Below, piece after piece: positions 1-5,525 of a DNA stretch of 10,892 bases. The translations under genes and the position numbers were made by a program. Numbering within the stretch: position 1 is the first letter of the stretch; every line of letters starts with the position of its first letter. The DNA lies in NCBI GenBank assembly GCA_013349595.1, contig DUZI01000034.1:1-10892 (forward strand). The letters run 5' to 3'. The notes under the pieces were generated by a model. It was not told the DNA's origin. It did not search any database and worked only from the letters and a program-made list of their open reading frames with translations. The DNA is from Nitrospirota bacterium (GTDB taxonomy: Bacteria > Nitrospirota > Thermodesulfovibrionia > Thermodesulfovibrionales > Dissulfurispiraceae).

Positions 1-122
1 GCTCTTAAACAACTTACCTCAATAGTAAAAAAGCCGATAAAAAGCATCCCAATAGGAAAGGCAAGTAATCCGAAATAGATTAATACCTTTGCTAAAAAAC
101 TGAACGATGTTTTATTTGACAT
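1..122 (-). CDS. N-terminus of a putative small membrane protein (cut by window edge)
   Basis: An open frame of 40 codons starts at ATG 122-120 and runs off the left edge without a stop. The predicted protein begins MSNKTSFSFLAKVLIYFG. After a short polar, lysine-containing start comes a hydrophobic segment from about residue 10 to 33, which looks like a transmembrane helix or uncleaved signal anchor. I see only a weak purine-rich stretch upstream and no strong ribosome binding site. It lies about 40 bp downstream of the transposase remnant and on the same strand as all other genes. I do not recognise the family. A chance open frame is possible at this length. Confidence 0.4.
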   Translation of the reverse strand, partial: MSNKTSFSFLAKVLIYFGLLAFPIGMLFIGFFTIEVSCLR

Positions 123-152
123 AAATTAGTTATCTTTGAAAAACTTAAACCG

Positions 153-164
153 AGAATTGTCATT
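153..164 (+). repeat. Candidate terminal inverted repeat, left copy
   Basis: AGAATTGTCATT here is the exact reverse complement of 1129-1140. It overlaps the stop codon of the transposase remnant. Its position at one edge of the IS debris, with the partner at the other edge, suggests a terminal inverted repeat of the element. It is only 12 bp in AT-rich DNA, so chance cannot be excluded. Confidence 0.5.
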
Positions 165-903
165 AGAGTTTTAATGGAAAATGTGCAGGCAAGGGAAAAG
201 ACTTCGCCTTGCCCCATAATCCCACCATTGCCTTCTTCTCATAGCCATGCAAAGCTTCAAAATGCGTCTATGTCCATCTTTTATGATAGATATATCCGCC
301 AGCAGCAAAAATCTTGTATCTCATTGTTTTCAGGGTCGGCTGAACCTTGCTGCATACTGCAGCTTGTCTAAACAAGCTCATCAGGTTATAGACTATCATT
401 ATGAAATTAATCACTGCTTAGGTAGCAGTAAAGCTTTGCATATTAAATCTATCAGCACCAAAATCATACTTCAGTTCCTTAATCCTGTTCTCAGCATCTG
501 CTCGCATGATGCTTAAATATACTCTGATGACAAAAACCGCTGTCAGCCCTCAATAAACCTATCTTCTTATCTGCCAACTTATTATCCTGCAGAAATCCTT
601 CTAAATTATTGCATCACCCGATCGCAGCCAACAATTAGCCACCATCATGCGGCAATCTGCTACAAAATAGGATGATGTCAGTTGCGCCTCGGTTTATGTG
701 GATTTTATCCCCGCTTCGCTCCTTCCTGCTGTCCATATCGACTTATAACAGTATAGTGAATATCCCCTATTTGACCCCTGTGCAGGCAGTTTAACTCCAA
801 TTAAGGCATTATTAAATCCTATCTTTTGAAGCATCCTGCTCATCAATGCCATCCCACCCCAAGGGGTTATTTCTTTGTCGCTAAAACTAAGTTTAAGCCC
901 CAA
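163..903 (-). pseudogene. IS1380-family transposase pseudogene (frameshifts, stops, internal deletion)
   Basis: Reading the minus strand, 903-694 encodes an N-terminal block containing ITPWGGMALMSRML and GSNRGY (the latter at 760-777), typical of IS1380 transposase N-termini. A different frame around 533-556 gives LLRADSGF, the motif around the second catalytic aspartate of the DDE fold. From about 500 down to 163 a third stretch gives AENRIKELKYDFGADRF, then FIMIVYNLMSLFRQA, QPTLKTMRYKIFAAGGY and a final GLWGKAKSFPLP-like tail, ending at TAA 165-163. Stops interrupt this last stretch after the FTAT and KRWT segments. The first-aspartate region is missing between the N-terminal and RADSGF blocks. 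The open part at 903 would start with TTG. The family call is firm from these motifs, and the copy cannot make an active enzyme. Confidence 0.85.
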
Positions 904-991
904 AAATAGCGATACGAAGGGGCTGTTTCGGAATTTTTATAATTGACGATTTCATTTTAATTTTGCTTTATTCTTTATAATGCAATGCCTT
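903..991 (+). repeat. Dispersed 89-bp repeat, copy A (inside the IS remnant)
   Basis: This stretch matches 10799-10886 at about 77 of 89 positions with one single-base gap. The best-conserved parts are AATAGCGATA at its left end, GGGCTGTTTC, and the right third from AATTTTGCTTTATTC through TATAATGCAATGCCTT. The left end abuts the first codon of the transposase remnant on the minus strand. The right end includes a plus-strand ATG-CCT at 985. It is therefore either the 5' leader of the IS or the leader of a separate plus-strand element. Confidence 0.9.
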
Positions 992-1116
992 TTGCTAAAG
1001 TTTCTCAAGATTTCTTTTATAAGGTGTTGTATAAAAATTCCTCACCAACCCTTCCTATCTTACTTGCTGATTTTATTAAGCTTTTTAGCTCTATCGCCGA
1101 TTTTGGTGGTTATTAG
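985..1116 (+). other. Short plus-strand open frame after repeat copy A (43 codons), possible gene remnant
   Basis: ATG at 985 opens a 43-residue frame starting MPFAKVSQDFFYKV, continuing through SPTLPILLADFIKLF and SSIADFGGY to TAG at 1114-1116. The composition looks protein-like, and the start falls at the end of the dispersed repeat. The second repeat copy also ends in ATG-CCT-TAT-GAC (MPYD) before the window stops. No Shine-Dalgarno sequence is evident, and a TATAAT lies only 3 bp before the ATG. Another plus-strand frame is open here too, so openness alone is weak evidence. It could be the truncated N-terminus of a mobile-element protein. I do not recognise the family. Confidence 0.3.
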
Positions 1117-1128
1117 AAATATTTACTA

Positions 1129-1140
1129 AATGACAATTCT
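1129..1140 (-). repeat. Candidate terminal inverted repeat, right copy
   Basis: AATGACAATTCT matches the reverse complement of 153-164 in all 12 positions. It lies 28 bp beyond the end of the lipoprotein gene. If it is the true IS end, the insertion occurred just downstream of that gene and left its coding sequence intact. Confidence 0.5.
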
Positions 1141-1167
1141 GTGATAAACTTCATTTCTTAATTCTTA

Positions 1168-2121
1168 TCAATAATAATCATGTCTTATAGTTTCTGATGG
1201 GGAACTTTCTCTTTTAGGTCCAAAGGCTGTAATTTGATAAAAAAATGAGCCATTGTTCTTTACTTCTTCTGTAAAGATAGGTGTTAATACCTCTGCTACA
1301 AGATAGAATCTATCTTGTACTGATTCTTTTTTGTAAATTCTATATCCTTTGACCCAACTTTCTTTAGCCTCTTGCCATAATATAAATATTCTATTATTGT
1401 TTCTGAAAGTAGTAATAATCTTCGGTGTTTGTGGTATGAGTGAGTCATGACTTATTTTTATTGTATTGCTTTCTCTTCCAATATTCAAAGTTTCTGTCTG
1501 AATAACTGGTCGCAGGGTAAAATAACCTAATTCAAGAGGGATAATAAACTTATTATCTCTTATAGGTACATTATTTAAAATTACTGGTACAGGATTATTA
1601 ATATCATCGAACTTGTAGATATTGTAAGATAAATCTTGAGGACAATCATCATATTTTTTAGGTGGTTCCCAATAAAGGATTAAATTATCAAAACTGATTT
1701 GATAATTTAAAGAAATAATTTCATCAGGCATCTTGCAGATCACTGCTTCTATTTTTGTAGATTTAAGGCTTTCTGTGCCTTTTTGATTAACAGTTTTTAG
1801 GGTATAGCTGTATGTATTACCTTCTTTTATTTTGTTATCTCTAAATTCAGTTTGAAAAGGTGAGAGTTCTATTGTCTCATCTCTATCATCAGACTTTATG
1901 ATAAGTATAAAGTGCTTGAGCCTTTTTGTTTCTATAGAGGGATATTTCCAGGAAAGTAGTAAATAATCTTCTATCCTTATTGCATTTATTGATTCTACAG
2001 GTTTTGGTGGTTCATAGGCTTTTAAAGAAGTTGCAGTTTTTTTACCACAACTAACAAATAATATGATGATAAAAAGGGTAAATACCTTTAAAAAAAAAGA
2101 ATATTTAGTTTTTATTATCAT
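1168..2121 (-). CDS. Lipoprotein with fibronectin type III-like repeats
   Basis: The 317-residue product starts with a lysine-containing n-region, a hydrophobic core (residues about 9-24) and a cysteine at 25 in FVSCGKK. This is a lipobox-like site with phenylalanine rather than the usual leucine at -3, so the protein is probably an envelope lipoprotein. Three beta-rich repeats follow, at about 38-130, 131-226 and 228-317. Each opens with a proline-rich linker, has a tryptophan strand (LLLSWKYP, LILYWEPP, IFILWQEA) and ends with tyrosine-rich strands such as YSYTLKTVNQKG and FFYQITAFGPK, as in fibronectin III modules. No catalytic motif is visible, so a binding or scaffolding role is inferred. 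The start overlaps the upstream small gene by 17 bp and has only AAAGAAG directly before the ATG, which suggests translational coupling. The IS remnant lies just downstream. Confidence 0.8.
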   Translation of the reverse strand: MIIKTKYSFFLKVFTLFIIILFVSCGKKTATSLKAYEPPKPVESINAIRIEDYLLLSWKYPSIETKRLKHFILIIKSDDRDETIELSPFQTEFRDNKIKEGNTYSYTLKTVNQKGTESLKSTKIEAVICKMPDEIISLNYQISFDNLILYWEPPKKYDDCPQDLSYNIYKFDDINNPVPVILNNVPIRDNKFIIPLELGYFTLRPVIQTETLNIGRESNTIKISHDSLIPQTPKIITTFRNNNRIFILWQEAKESWVKGYRIYKKESVQDRFYLVAEVLTPIFTEEVKNNGSFFYQITAFGPKRESSPSETIRHDYY

Positions 2122-2254
2122 CTTCTTTAGGCGGTTCTTTGATGGTCAAATCTCTTGTGTATTCAGGGCATTTTTTACCTGCTGTCATAGAAAATTGTTT
2201 CTGACATGTGCCCCTATATGCACAGAGTATGCACATTTGTGGTTCTGACTCCAT
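2105..2254 (-). CDS. 49-residue four-cysteine small protein (putative metal-binding)
   Basis: ATG at 2254-2252 opens 49 codons ending in TAA at 2107-2105. A strong ribosome binding site (AAAAGGAGGA, 2270-2261) sits 7 nt upstream of the start. The protein begins MESEPQMCILCAYRGTCQKQ and has cysteines at 8, 11, 17 and 29 (C-x2-C-x5-C-x11-C). The core CPEYTRDLTI is followed by a charged, disordered-looking tail. The cysteine spacing would suit one zinc ion or an iron-sulfur centre. I recall similar small cysteine proteins in delta-proteobacterial-type genomes but cannot name a characterised family. It has no signal peptide, so it is probably cytoplasmic. It overlaps the lipoprotein gene and is probably co-transcribed with it. 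The ribosome binding site, the cysteine pattern and the coupled junction make this a convincing gene despite its length. Confidence 0.8.
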   Translation of the reverse strand: MESEPQMCILCAYRGTCQKQFSMTAGKKCPEYTRDLTIKEPPKEDDNKN

Positions 2255-2448
2255 AATGAGTCCTCCTTTTAATAGTTTGATTAATTTCTATAGTAAAGGC
2301 GTTTTTTTTGGCACAATAATGGATTTCTAAATAAACTTCTTCTTTTCATCAAGCTATTCTGCACTCTAATTATCATTTCTCTTTAACTCATTAATCCTTT
2401 TTGCTACAAGGCATTTTATTACATATTTGACTTTATAAAAAAAAGATT
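2255..2448. other. 194-bp intergenic gap between thiE and the four-cysteine gene
   Basis: This is the largest gap among the intact genes and very AT-rich. It probably contains the promoter of the small-protein/lipoprotein pair and the end of the long operon transcript. I see a run of T on the minus strand just after the thiE stop but no convincing hairpin before it, so I do not call a terminator. No promoter hexamer pair is good enough to mark. Confidence 0.6.
2261..2270 (-). promoter_or_regulatory. Strong ribosome binding site of the four-cysteine gene
   Basis: On the minus strand this reads AAAAGGAGGA, a near-perfect Shine-Dalgarno sequence. The GGAGG core ends 7 nt before the ATG at 2254. 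It is the main evidence that the 49-codon frame is translated. Confidence 0.8.
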
Positions 2449-3084
2449 TTACAGCAGTCCTATTTCTACTAATCTTTGACAGTTTTTGGCTATGTCTCCC
2501 TTGAAGATACCTGATGACATGGCTAATGAAAAGGGCATACCATCATTATCAAGGAGTTCTCTAATATTTATAATATTTATTCCACCTATAGCAACTACAG
2601 GGATATTTATAGTCCTTAATACATCTTTTAATGTCTCTATTCCCTTTGGCGTCCCAACTTCCTTAGTCGAAGTAATAAAGACAGAACCAAAACCTATATA
2701 ATCTGCACCATTTTCTTGTGCCTCTTTTGCTTCTTCAATATTATGTGTAGATATACCTATAATCATATTGTTTGCGATAGACTTTACTGATTTACAGGGG
2801 AGGTCTTGCTGTCCAAGATGAATTGATGTAGCACCAATAATTATTGCTACATCAACATAGTCATTTATGGTAAGTAAAGCATTGAATTTTTCAGAAAGTA
2901 TTTTTACTTGTAGTGCTTCTTGAAAGAGCAATTTTCTGCTTTTGTTTTTGGCACGATACTGAATCCATTTAATTCCATTTCTTAAAGCAATCTCTATGTT
3001 TATTAGAAGATTAGGGTCATCAGGTAGGGTTACTGCACATATTTTAGGTAAATTAATAGGTTTAGATTTATGGTGAGTTACCAT
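2449..3084 (-). CDS. thiE: Thiamine-phosphate synthase
   Basis: ThiE joins the pyrimidine (HMP-PP) and thiazole (THZ-P) halves of thiamine to give thiamine monophosphate. The 211-residue product has the expected (beta/alpha)8 barrel motifs in order: Q42-x-R44-x-K46 (QYRAK), IND at 73-75, HLGQQD at 89-94, IGISTHN at 109-115, GADYIGFGSVFITSTK ending at 141, PVVAIGGI at 162-169 and SSGIFKGDI. The pyrophosphate and magnesium ligands known for this family (Arg, Lys, Asn-Asp, the GQxD Asp, Thr-x-Thr-Lys) are all present, which argues against the non-catalytic TenI relative. The ATG overlaps the end of accC by 17 bp with no clear ribosome binding site, so translation is probably coupled. No other thiamine gene is in the window. 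Confidence 0.93.
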   Translation of the reverse strand: MVTHHKSKPINLPKICAVTLPDDPNLLINIEIALRNGIKWIQYRAKNKSRKLLFQEALQVKILSEKFNALLTINDYVDVAIIIGATSIHLGQQDLPCKSVKSIANNMIIGISTHNIEEAKEAQENGADYIGFGSVFITSTKEVGTPKGIETLKDVLRTINIPVVAIGGINIINIRELLDNDGMPFSLAMSSGIFKGDIAKNCQRLVEIGLL

Positions 3085-4453
3085 TAGTATTATTAGATTG
3101 ACTGTTTTCAGATTGGGATAATTGCTCTATAAGGTTTGTATAGTAATTACCTTTAATGAATAGAGGATGTTGCAATACTTTTTTCATAAAAGGTATAGTG
3201 GTCTTTATGCCTTCAATAAAAAATTCATCAAGAGCCCTTTTCATTTTTGAAATAGCCTCTTGTCTTGTATCAGCTCTTACAATGAGTTTGGCTATCATTG
3301 AATCATATTGAGGTGGGACTGTGTATCCTGTAAAGGCAGATGTGTCAACCCTGATACCAGGTCCACCCGGAGGACTAAAGAAAGTTATTTTGCCAGGAGA
3401 AGGGGTAAATTTATCGGGATCCTCTGCATTGATACGACATTCAATAGCATGACCATTTAATTTGACCTGATTTTGTTTTATGGAAAGGTTTTGTCCAGAG
3501 GCTATTTTTATCTGCTCTTTGATTATATCAACACCACTTATCTCCTCTGTGATTGGATGTTCAACTTGGACCCTTGTATTTACCTCCATAAAATATATAT
3601 TCCCATCTGCATCTACAATAAACTCAATAGTGCCTGCATTTGTATATTTCATAGCTTTGGCAGCCCTAATGGCAAGATCTCCTATTTTTTTTCTAAAGGC
3701 TTCTGTACAAAAAGGAGATGGTGCTTCTTCAATGAGCTTTTGATGTCTCCTTTGGACAGAACAGTCTCTCTCTCCAAGATGTACTATATTACCTTTATTG
3801 TCGGCGATGATTTGGACTTCAATGTGTTTTATCTGGGGCAGATATCTTTCTATATAAAGCTCGCTATTTCCAAAAGCAGCGAGGGCTTCCCTCTGGGCAA
3901 TGGTGAAGGCTGAAGCCAATTCATTTTCTTCCTTTATAATCCTCATCCCTCTACCGCCTCCTCCTGCAGATGCCTTTATTATCATTGGAAAGCCAATCTT
4001 TTTTGACAATTTTTGAGCCTCTTCAATGGTCAAAAGAGGTCCTTCACTGCCAGGTACCACTGGTATCCCTTTTTTCTTTAATATTTGTCTTGCCTTTGCC
4101 TTATCACCACCAATCCTTATGGTATCTGGTGATGGCCCAATGAATGTTATATTTGAGGTTGCACAGGCTTCAGCAAAGTGGTTATTTTCAGAAAGGAAAC
4201 CATAACCAGGGTGAATTGCCTCTGCATCTGTTATCTCTGCTGCACTTAATATGGCTGGTATGTTGAGATAACTATGCTTTGAGTGGGCTGGACCTATACA
4301 AACTGATTCATCGGCTATTTTTACATGCAGAGAGCTTCTATCAACGGTTGAATGGACTGCAACGGTTTTTATACCCAACTCCTTACAAGCCCTTATTATC
4401 CTTACAGCTATCTCACCCCTATTTGCAATGAGAATCTTTTTGAAGAGTTTCAT
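3068..4453 (-). CDS. accC: Biotin carboxylase subunit of acetyl-CoA carboxylase
   Basis: The enzyme carboxylates the biotin on AccB using ATP and bicarbonate, the first half-reaction of malonyl-CoA synthesis. The 461-residue protein is close to the usual 445-455 and carries an extra Ser/Asn-rich tail (SQSENSQSNNTNGNSP). Visible motifs are KILIANRGEIAVR at the N-terminus, GYGFLSEN (83-90), the ATP-grasp lysines K118 and K160, the glycine loop GGGGRGM (164-170), HIEVQI (210-215), ERDCSVQRRHQKL with K239, and E277, E290, N292, R294 and E298 in the MEVNTRVQVEHP block. R340 lies in ECRINAEDP. These line up with the known E. coli active-site residues at an offset of one or two. AGGTGAT precedes the start. 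It lies 14 bp after accB. The carboxyltransferase genes accA and accD are not in this window. Confidence 0.97.
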   Translation of the reverse strand: MKLFKKILIANRGEIAVRIIRACKELGIKTVAVHSTVDRSSLHVKIADESVCIGPAHSKHSYLNIPAILSAAEITDAEAIHPGYGFLSENNHFAEACATSNITFIGPSPDTIRIGGDKAKARQILKKKGIPVVPGSEGPLLTIEEAQKLSKKIGFPMIIKASAGGGGRGMRIIKEENELASAFTIAQREALAAFGNSELYIERYLPQIKHIEVQIIADNKGNIVHLGERDCSVQRRHQKLIEEAPSPFCTEAFRKKIGDLAIRAAKAMKYTNAGTIEFIVDADGNIYFMEVNTRVQVEHPITEEISGVDIIKEQIKIASGQNLSIKQNQVKLNGHAIECRINAEDPDKFTPSPGKITFFSPPGGPGIRVDTSAFTGYTVPPQYDSMIAKLIVRADTRQEAISKMKRALDEFFIEGIKTTIPFMKKVLQHPLFIKGNYYTNLIEQLSQSENSQSNNTNGNSP

Positions 4454-4467
4454 CTTATATCACCTAA

Positions 4468-4899
4468 TTAAATTTCAATAAGAAACAATGGTTCGCCAAA
4501 TTCAACAGGCTGATTGTTTTCAACAAATATCTTTACTACTGTGCCGTCAACATCACTCTCTATCTCATTCATCAATTTCATAGCCTCAATAATACAAAGC
4601 ACCTGTCCCTTTCTTACCTTCGCACCGAGCTCTACAAAAGGCATGGCATCAGCTGAAGATGAGCGGTAAAAGGTTCCAACAATTGGGGATGTAACAGTAT
4701 AGGTCTCTCTTTGTTCAACTAATGTTTTATCAGTTGATTCCTTTGTATTTTCTAACGGGGCAGATTTCCTGAATTCAAAGGAACCAACATATTTATCTCT
4801 CTTAATCCTAACCTTTATTCCTTCTTTTTCAAATTGAAAATCTGTTATATCAGTATTTTCAAGCAATCCTATCAGTTCTTTTAATTCATCTATCTGCAT
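4468..4899 (-). CDS. accB: Biotin carboxyl carrier protein of acetyl-CoA carboxylase
   Basis: The 143-residue protein swings biotin between the biotin carboxylase and the carboxyltransferase. Residues 1-37 form the N-terminal segment typical of BCCP (MQIDELKELIGLLENTDI). Residues about 38-67 are a short polar linker lacking the usual Pro/Ala richness. Residues 68-143 form the biotinyl domain, with SPIVGTFYRSSS, the FVELGAKVRKGQVLCIIEAM hairpin and the biotin-accepting lysine K108 in EAMKLMNEI. A good ribosome binding site (TAGGAGG, 4912-4906) lies 6 nt before the ATG. It is placed 32 bp after efp and 14 bp before accC, and the efp-accB-accC order is also seen in Bacillus-type genomes. Confidence 0.96.
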   Translation of the reverse strand: MQIDELKELIGLLENTDITDFQFEKEGIKVRIKRDKYVGSFEFRKSAPLENTKESTDKTLVEQRETYTVTSPIVGTFYRSSSADAMPFVELGAKVRKGQVLCIIEAMKLMNEIESDVDGTVVKIFVENNQPVEFGEPLFLIEI

Positions 4900-4931
4900 T
4901 TGTTGCCTCCTAAGGTTTTCTATAGATTGAG

Positions 4932-5501
4932 TTACTTTGAACTACCTACTTTTACAATATATTCAGAGGTGCGGGTGTCTATCTTGACTAGATCTCCTAT
5001 CTGAATATGAAAAGGAACCTTTATCTGTGCACCTGTCTCAAGGGTTGCAGGTTTACTCCCTGCATTAGCGGTATCACCTCTAAAAGAAGGCTCTGTATCG
5101 GTAATAGCAAGCTCAACAAACATTGGTGTATTTACATTAAGTGGATTACCCTTATAGTATTGAATGGTTACAATCATGTTTTCCTTTATAAATTTCTTAG
5201 CATCACCTAACTGCTCAATAGTTAGTGGAATTTGCTCATAAGTCTCCATGTCCATAAAGTAGTGTAAACCATCTTGCACATATAAGTATTGCATTTCTTT
5301 TTCTTCAAGTGCAGGGGTTTCAAATTTATCACCTGCTGAAAAGGTCTCTTCAAGGACCCTGCCTGTCTTTAAACTTTTAATCTTAGTTCTTACAATTGGT
5401 GCCCTTTGTTGCATCTTTACATGTTGAAATTCAATAATCTCATAAGGTTCTCCCTTATACTCAATCTTTGCACCCCTTTTGAAATCACTTGTTACTATCA
5501 C
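4932..5501 (-). CDS. efp: Translation elongation factor P with a glutamine-tipped loop
   Basis: EF-P binds between the P and E sites and relieves ribosomes stalled at consecutive prolines. The 189-residue protein has the normal three-domain length. Family motifs include FKRGAKIEYKGEPYEIIEF at the N-terminus, the GDTA segment, KPATLETGAQIKVPFHIQIG and the final DTRTSEYIVKV. The domain I loop reads HVKMQQRAPIVRTK where E. coli has FVKPGKGQAFARVK. In an ungapped alignment the modified lysine (E. coli K34) is Q32 here, next to R33, and the PGKG turn is replaced by MQQR. The usual target for lysylation or aminopentanol attachment is therefore absent, and Arg is one position off the rhamnosylation site. 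The start is GTG at 5501 with a strong GGAGGTG site (5513-5507). It follows the aminopeptidase gene by 24 bp. Confidence 0.96.
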   Translation of the reverse strand: MIVTSDFKRGAKIEYKGEPYEIIEFQHVKMQQRAPIVRTKIKSLKTGRVLEETFSAGDKFETPALEEKEMQYLYVQDGLHYFMDMETYEQIPLTIEQLGDAKKFIKENMIVTIQYYKGNPLNVNTPMFVELAITDTEPSFRGDTANAGSKPATLETGAQIKVPFHIQIGDLVKIDTRTSEYIVKVGSSK

Positions 5502-5506
5502 TTGTG

Positions 5507-5513
5507 CACCTCC
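5507..5513 (-). promoter_or_regulatory. Ribosome binding site deciding the GTG start of efp
   Basis: On the minus strand this reads GGAGGTG, 5 nt upstream of the GTG at 5501-5499. No in-frame ATG exists nearby, so this site fixes GTG as the start codon. Confidence 0.75.
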
Positions 5514-5525
5514 ATAGAATTTATA

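Larger units (their letters stand above)
153..1140 (-). mobile_element. Decayed IS1380-family insertion sequence remnant
   Basis: A roughly 990-bp interval holds a broken IS1380-type transposase on the minus strand and is bracketed by a 12-bp perfect inverted repeat (153-164 and 1129-1140). Intact IS1380-family elements are usually around 1.5-1.7 kb with a transposase of roughly 430-480 residues, so about a third or more has been lost. I find no convincing target-site duplication next to the inverted repeat, so the outer limits are an inference. The interval also carries the 89-bp dispersed repeat at 903-991 and a short plus-strand open frame at 985-1116. The element sits between the lipoprotein gene and a partial membrane protein gene, and it appears inactive. 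Confidence 0.65.

Noticed and set aside
247..516. An 89-codon plus-strand open frame across the IS region.
   Set aside because: It is antisense to the transposase remnant, whose minus-strand translation carries clear family motifs. The plus-strand product looks unlike a real protein.
949..981. A plus-strand promoter in the repeat (TTGACG at 943-948 with TATAAT at 976-981).
   Set aside because: The spacing is 27 bp, the second copy reads TCGACA, and the TATAAT lies 3 bp before the ATG, so the arrangement does not fit a normal promoter.
2305..2330. A sigma-54-like TTGGCAC on the plus strand in the thiE to small-gene gap.
   Set aside because: The required GC element about 10-11 bp downstream is missing (the sequence there reads AATGGATT), and no plus-strand gene follows.
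2281..2376. A 31-codon minus-strand frame (MIIRVQNSLMKRRSLF...) in the gap upstream of the four-cysteine gene.
   Set aside because: It is short, lacks a properly spaced ribosome binding site, and is rich in Arg and Lys as expected from chance in AT-rich DNA. Conservation would be needed to call it.
2410..2450. A possible terminator after thiE, suggested by eight T residues on the minus strand.
   Set aside because: No stable stem precedes the T run; the nearby CCTT/AAGG pairing has only four base pairs and is not followed by T residues.
3473..3913. A 146-codon plus-strand open frame inside accC.
   Set aside because: It is a shadow of the strongly conserved biotin carboxylase gene on the other strand, with cysteine- and tyrosine-rich composition typical of antisense frames.
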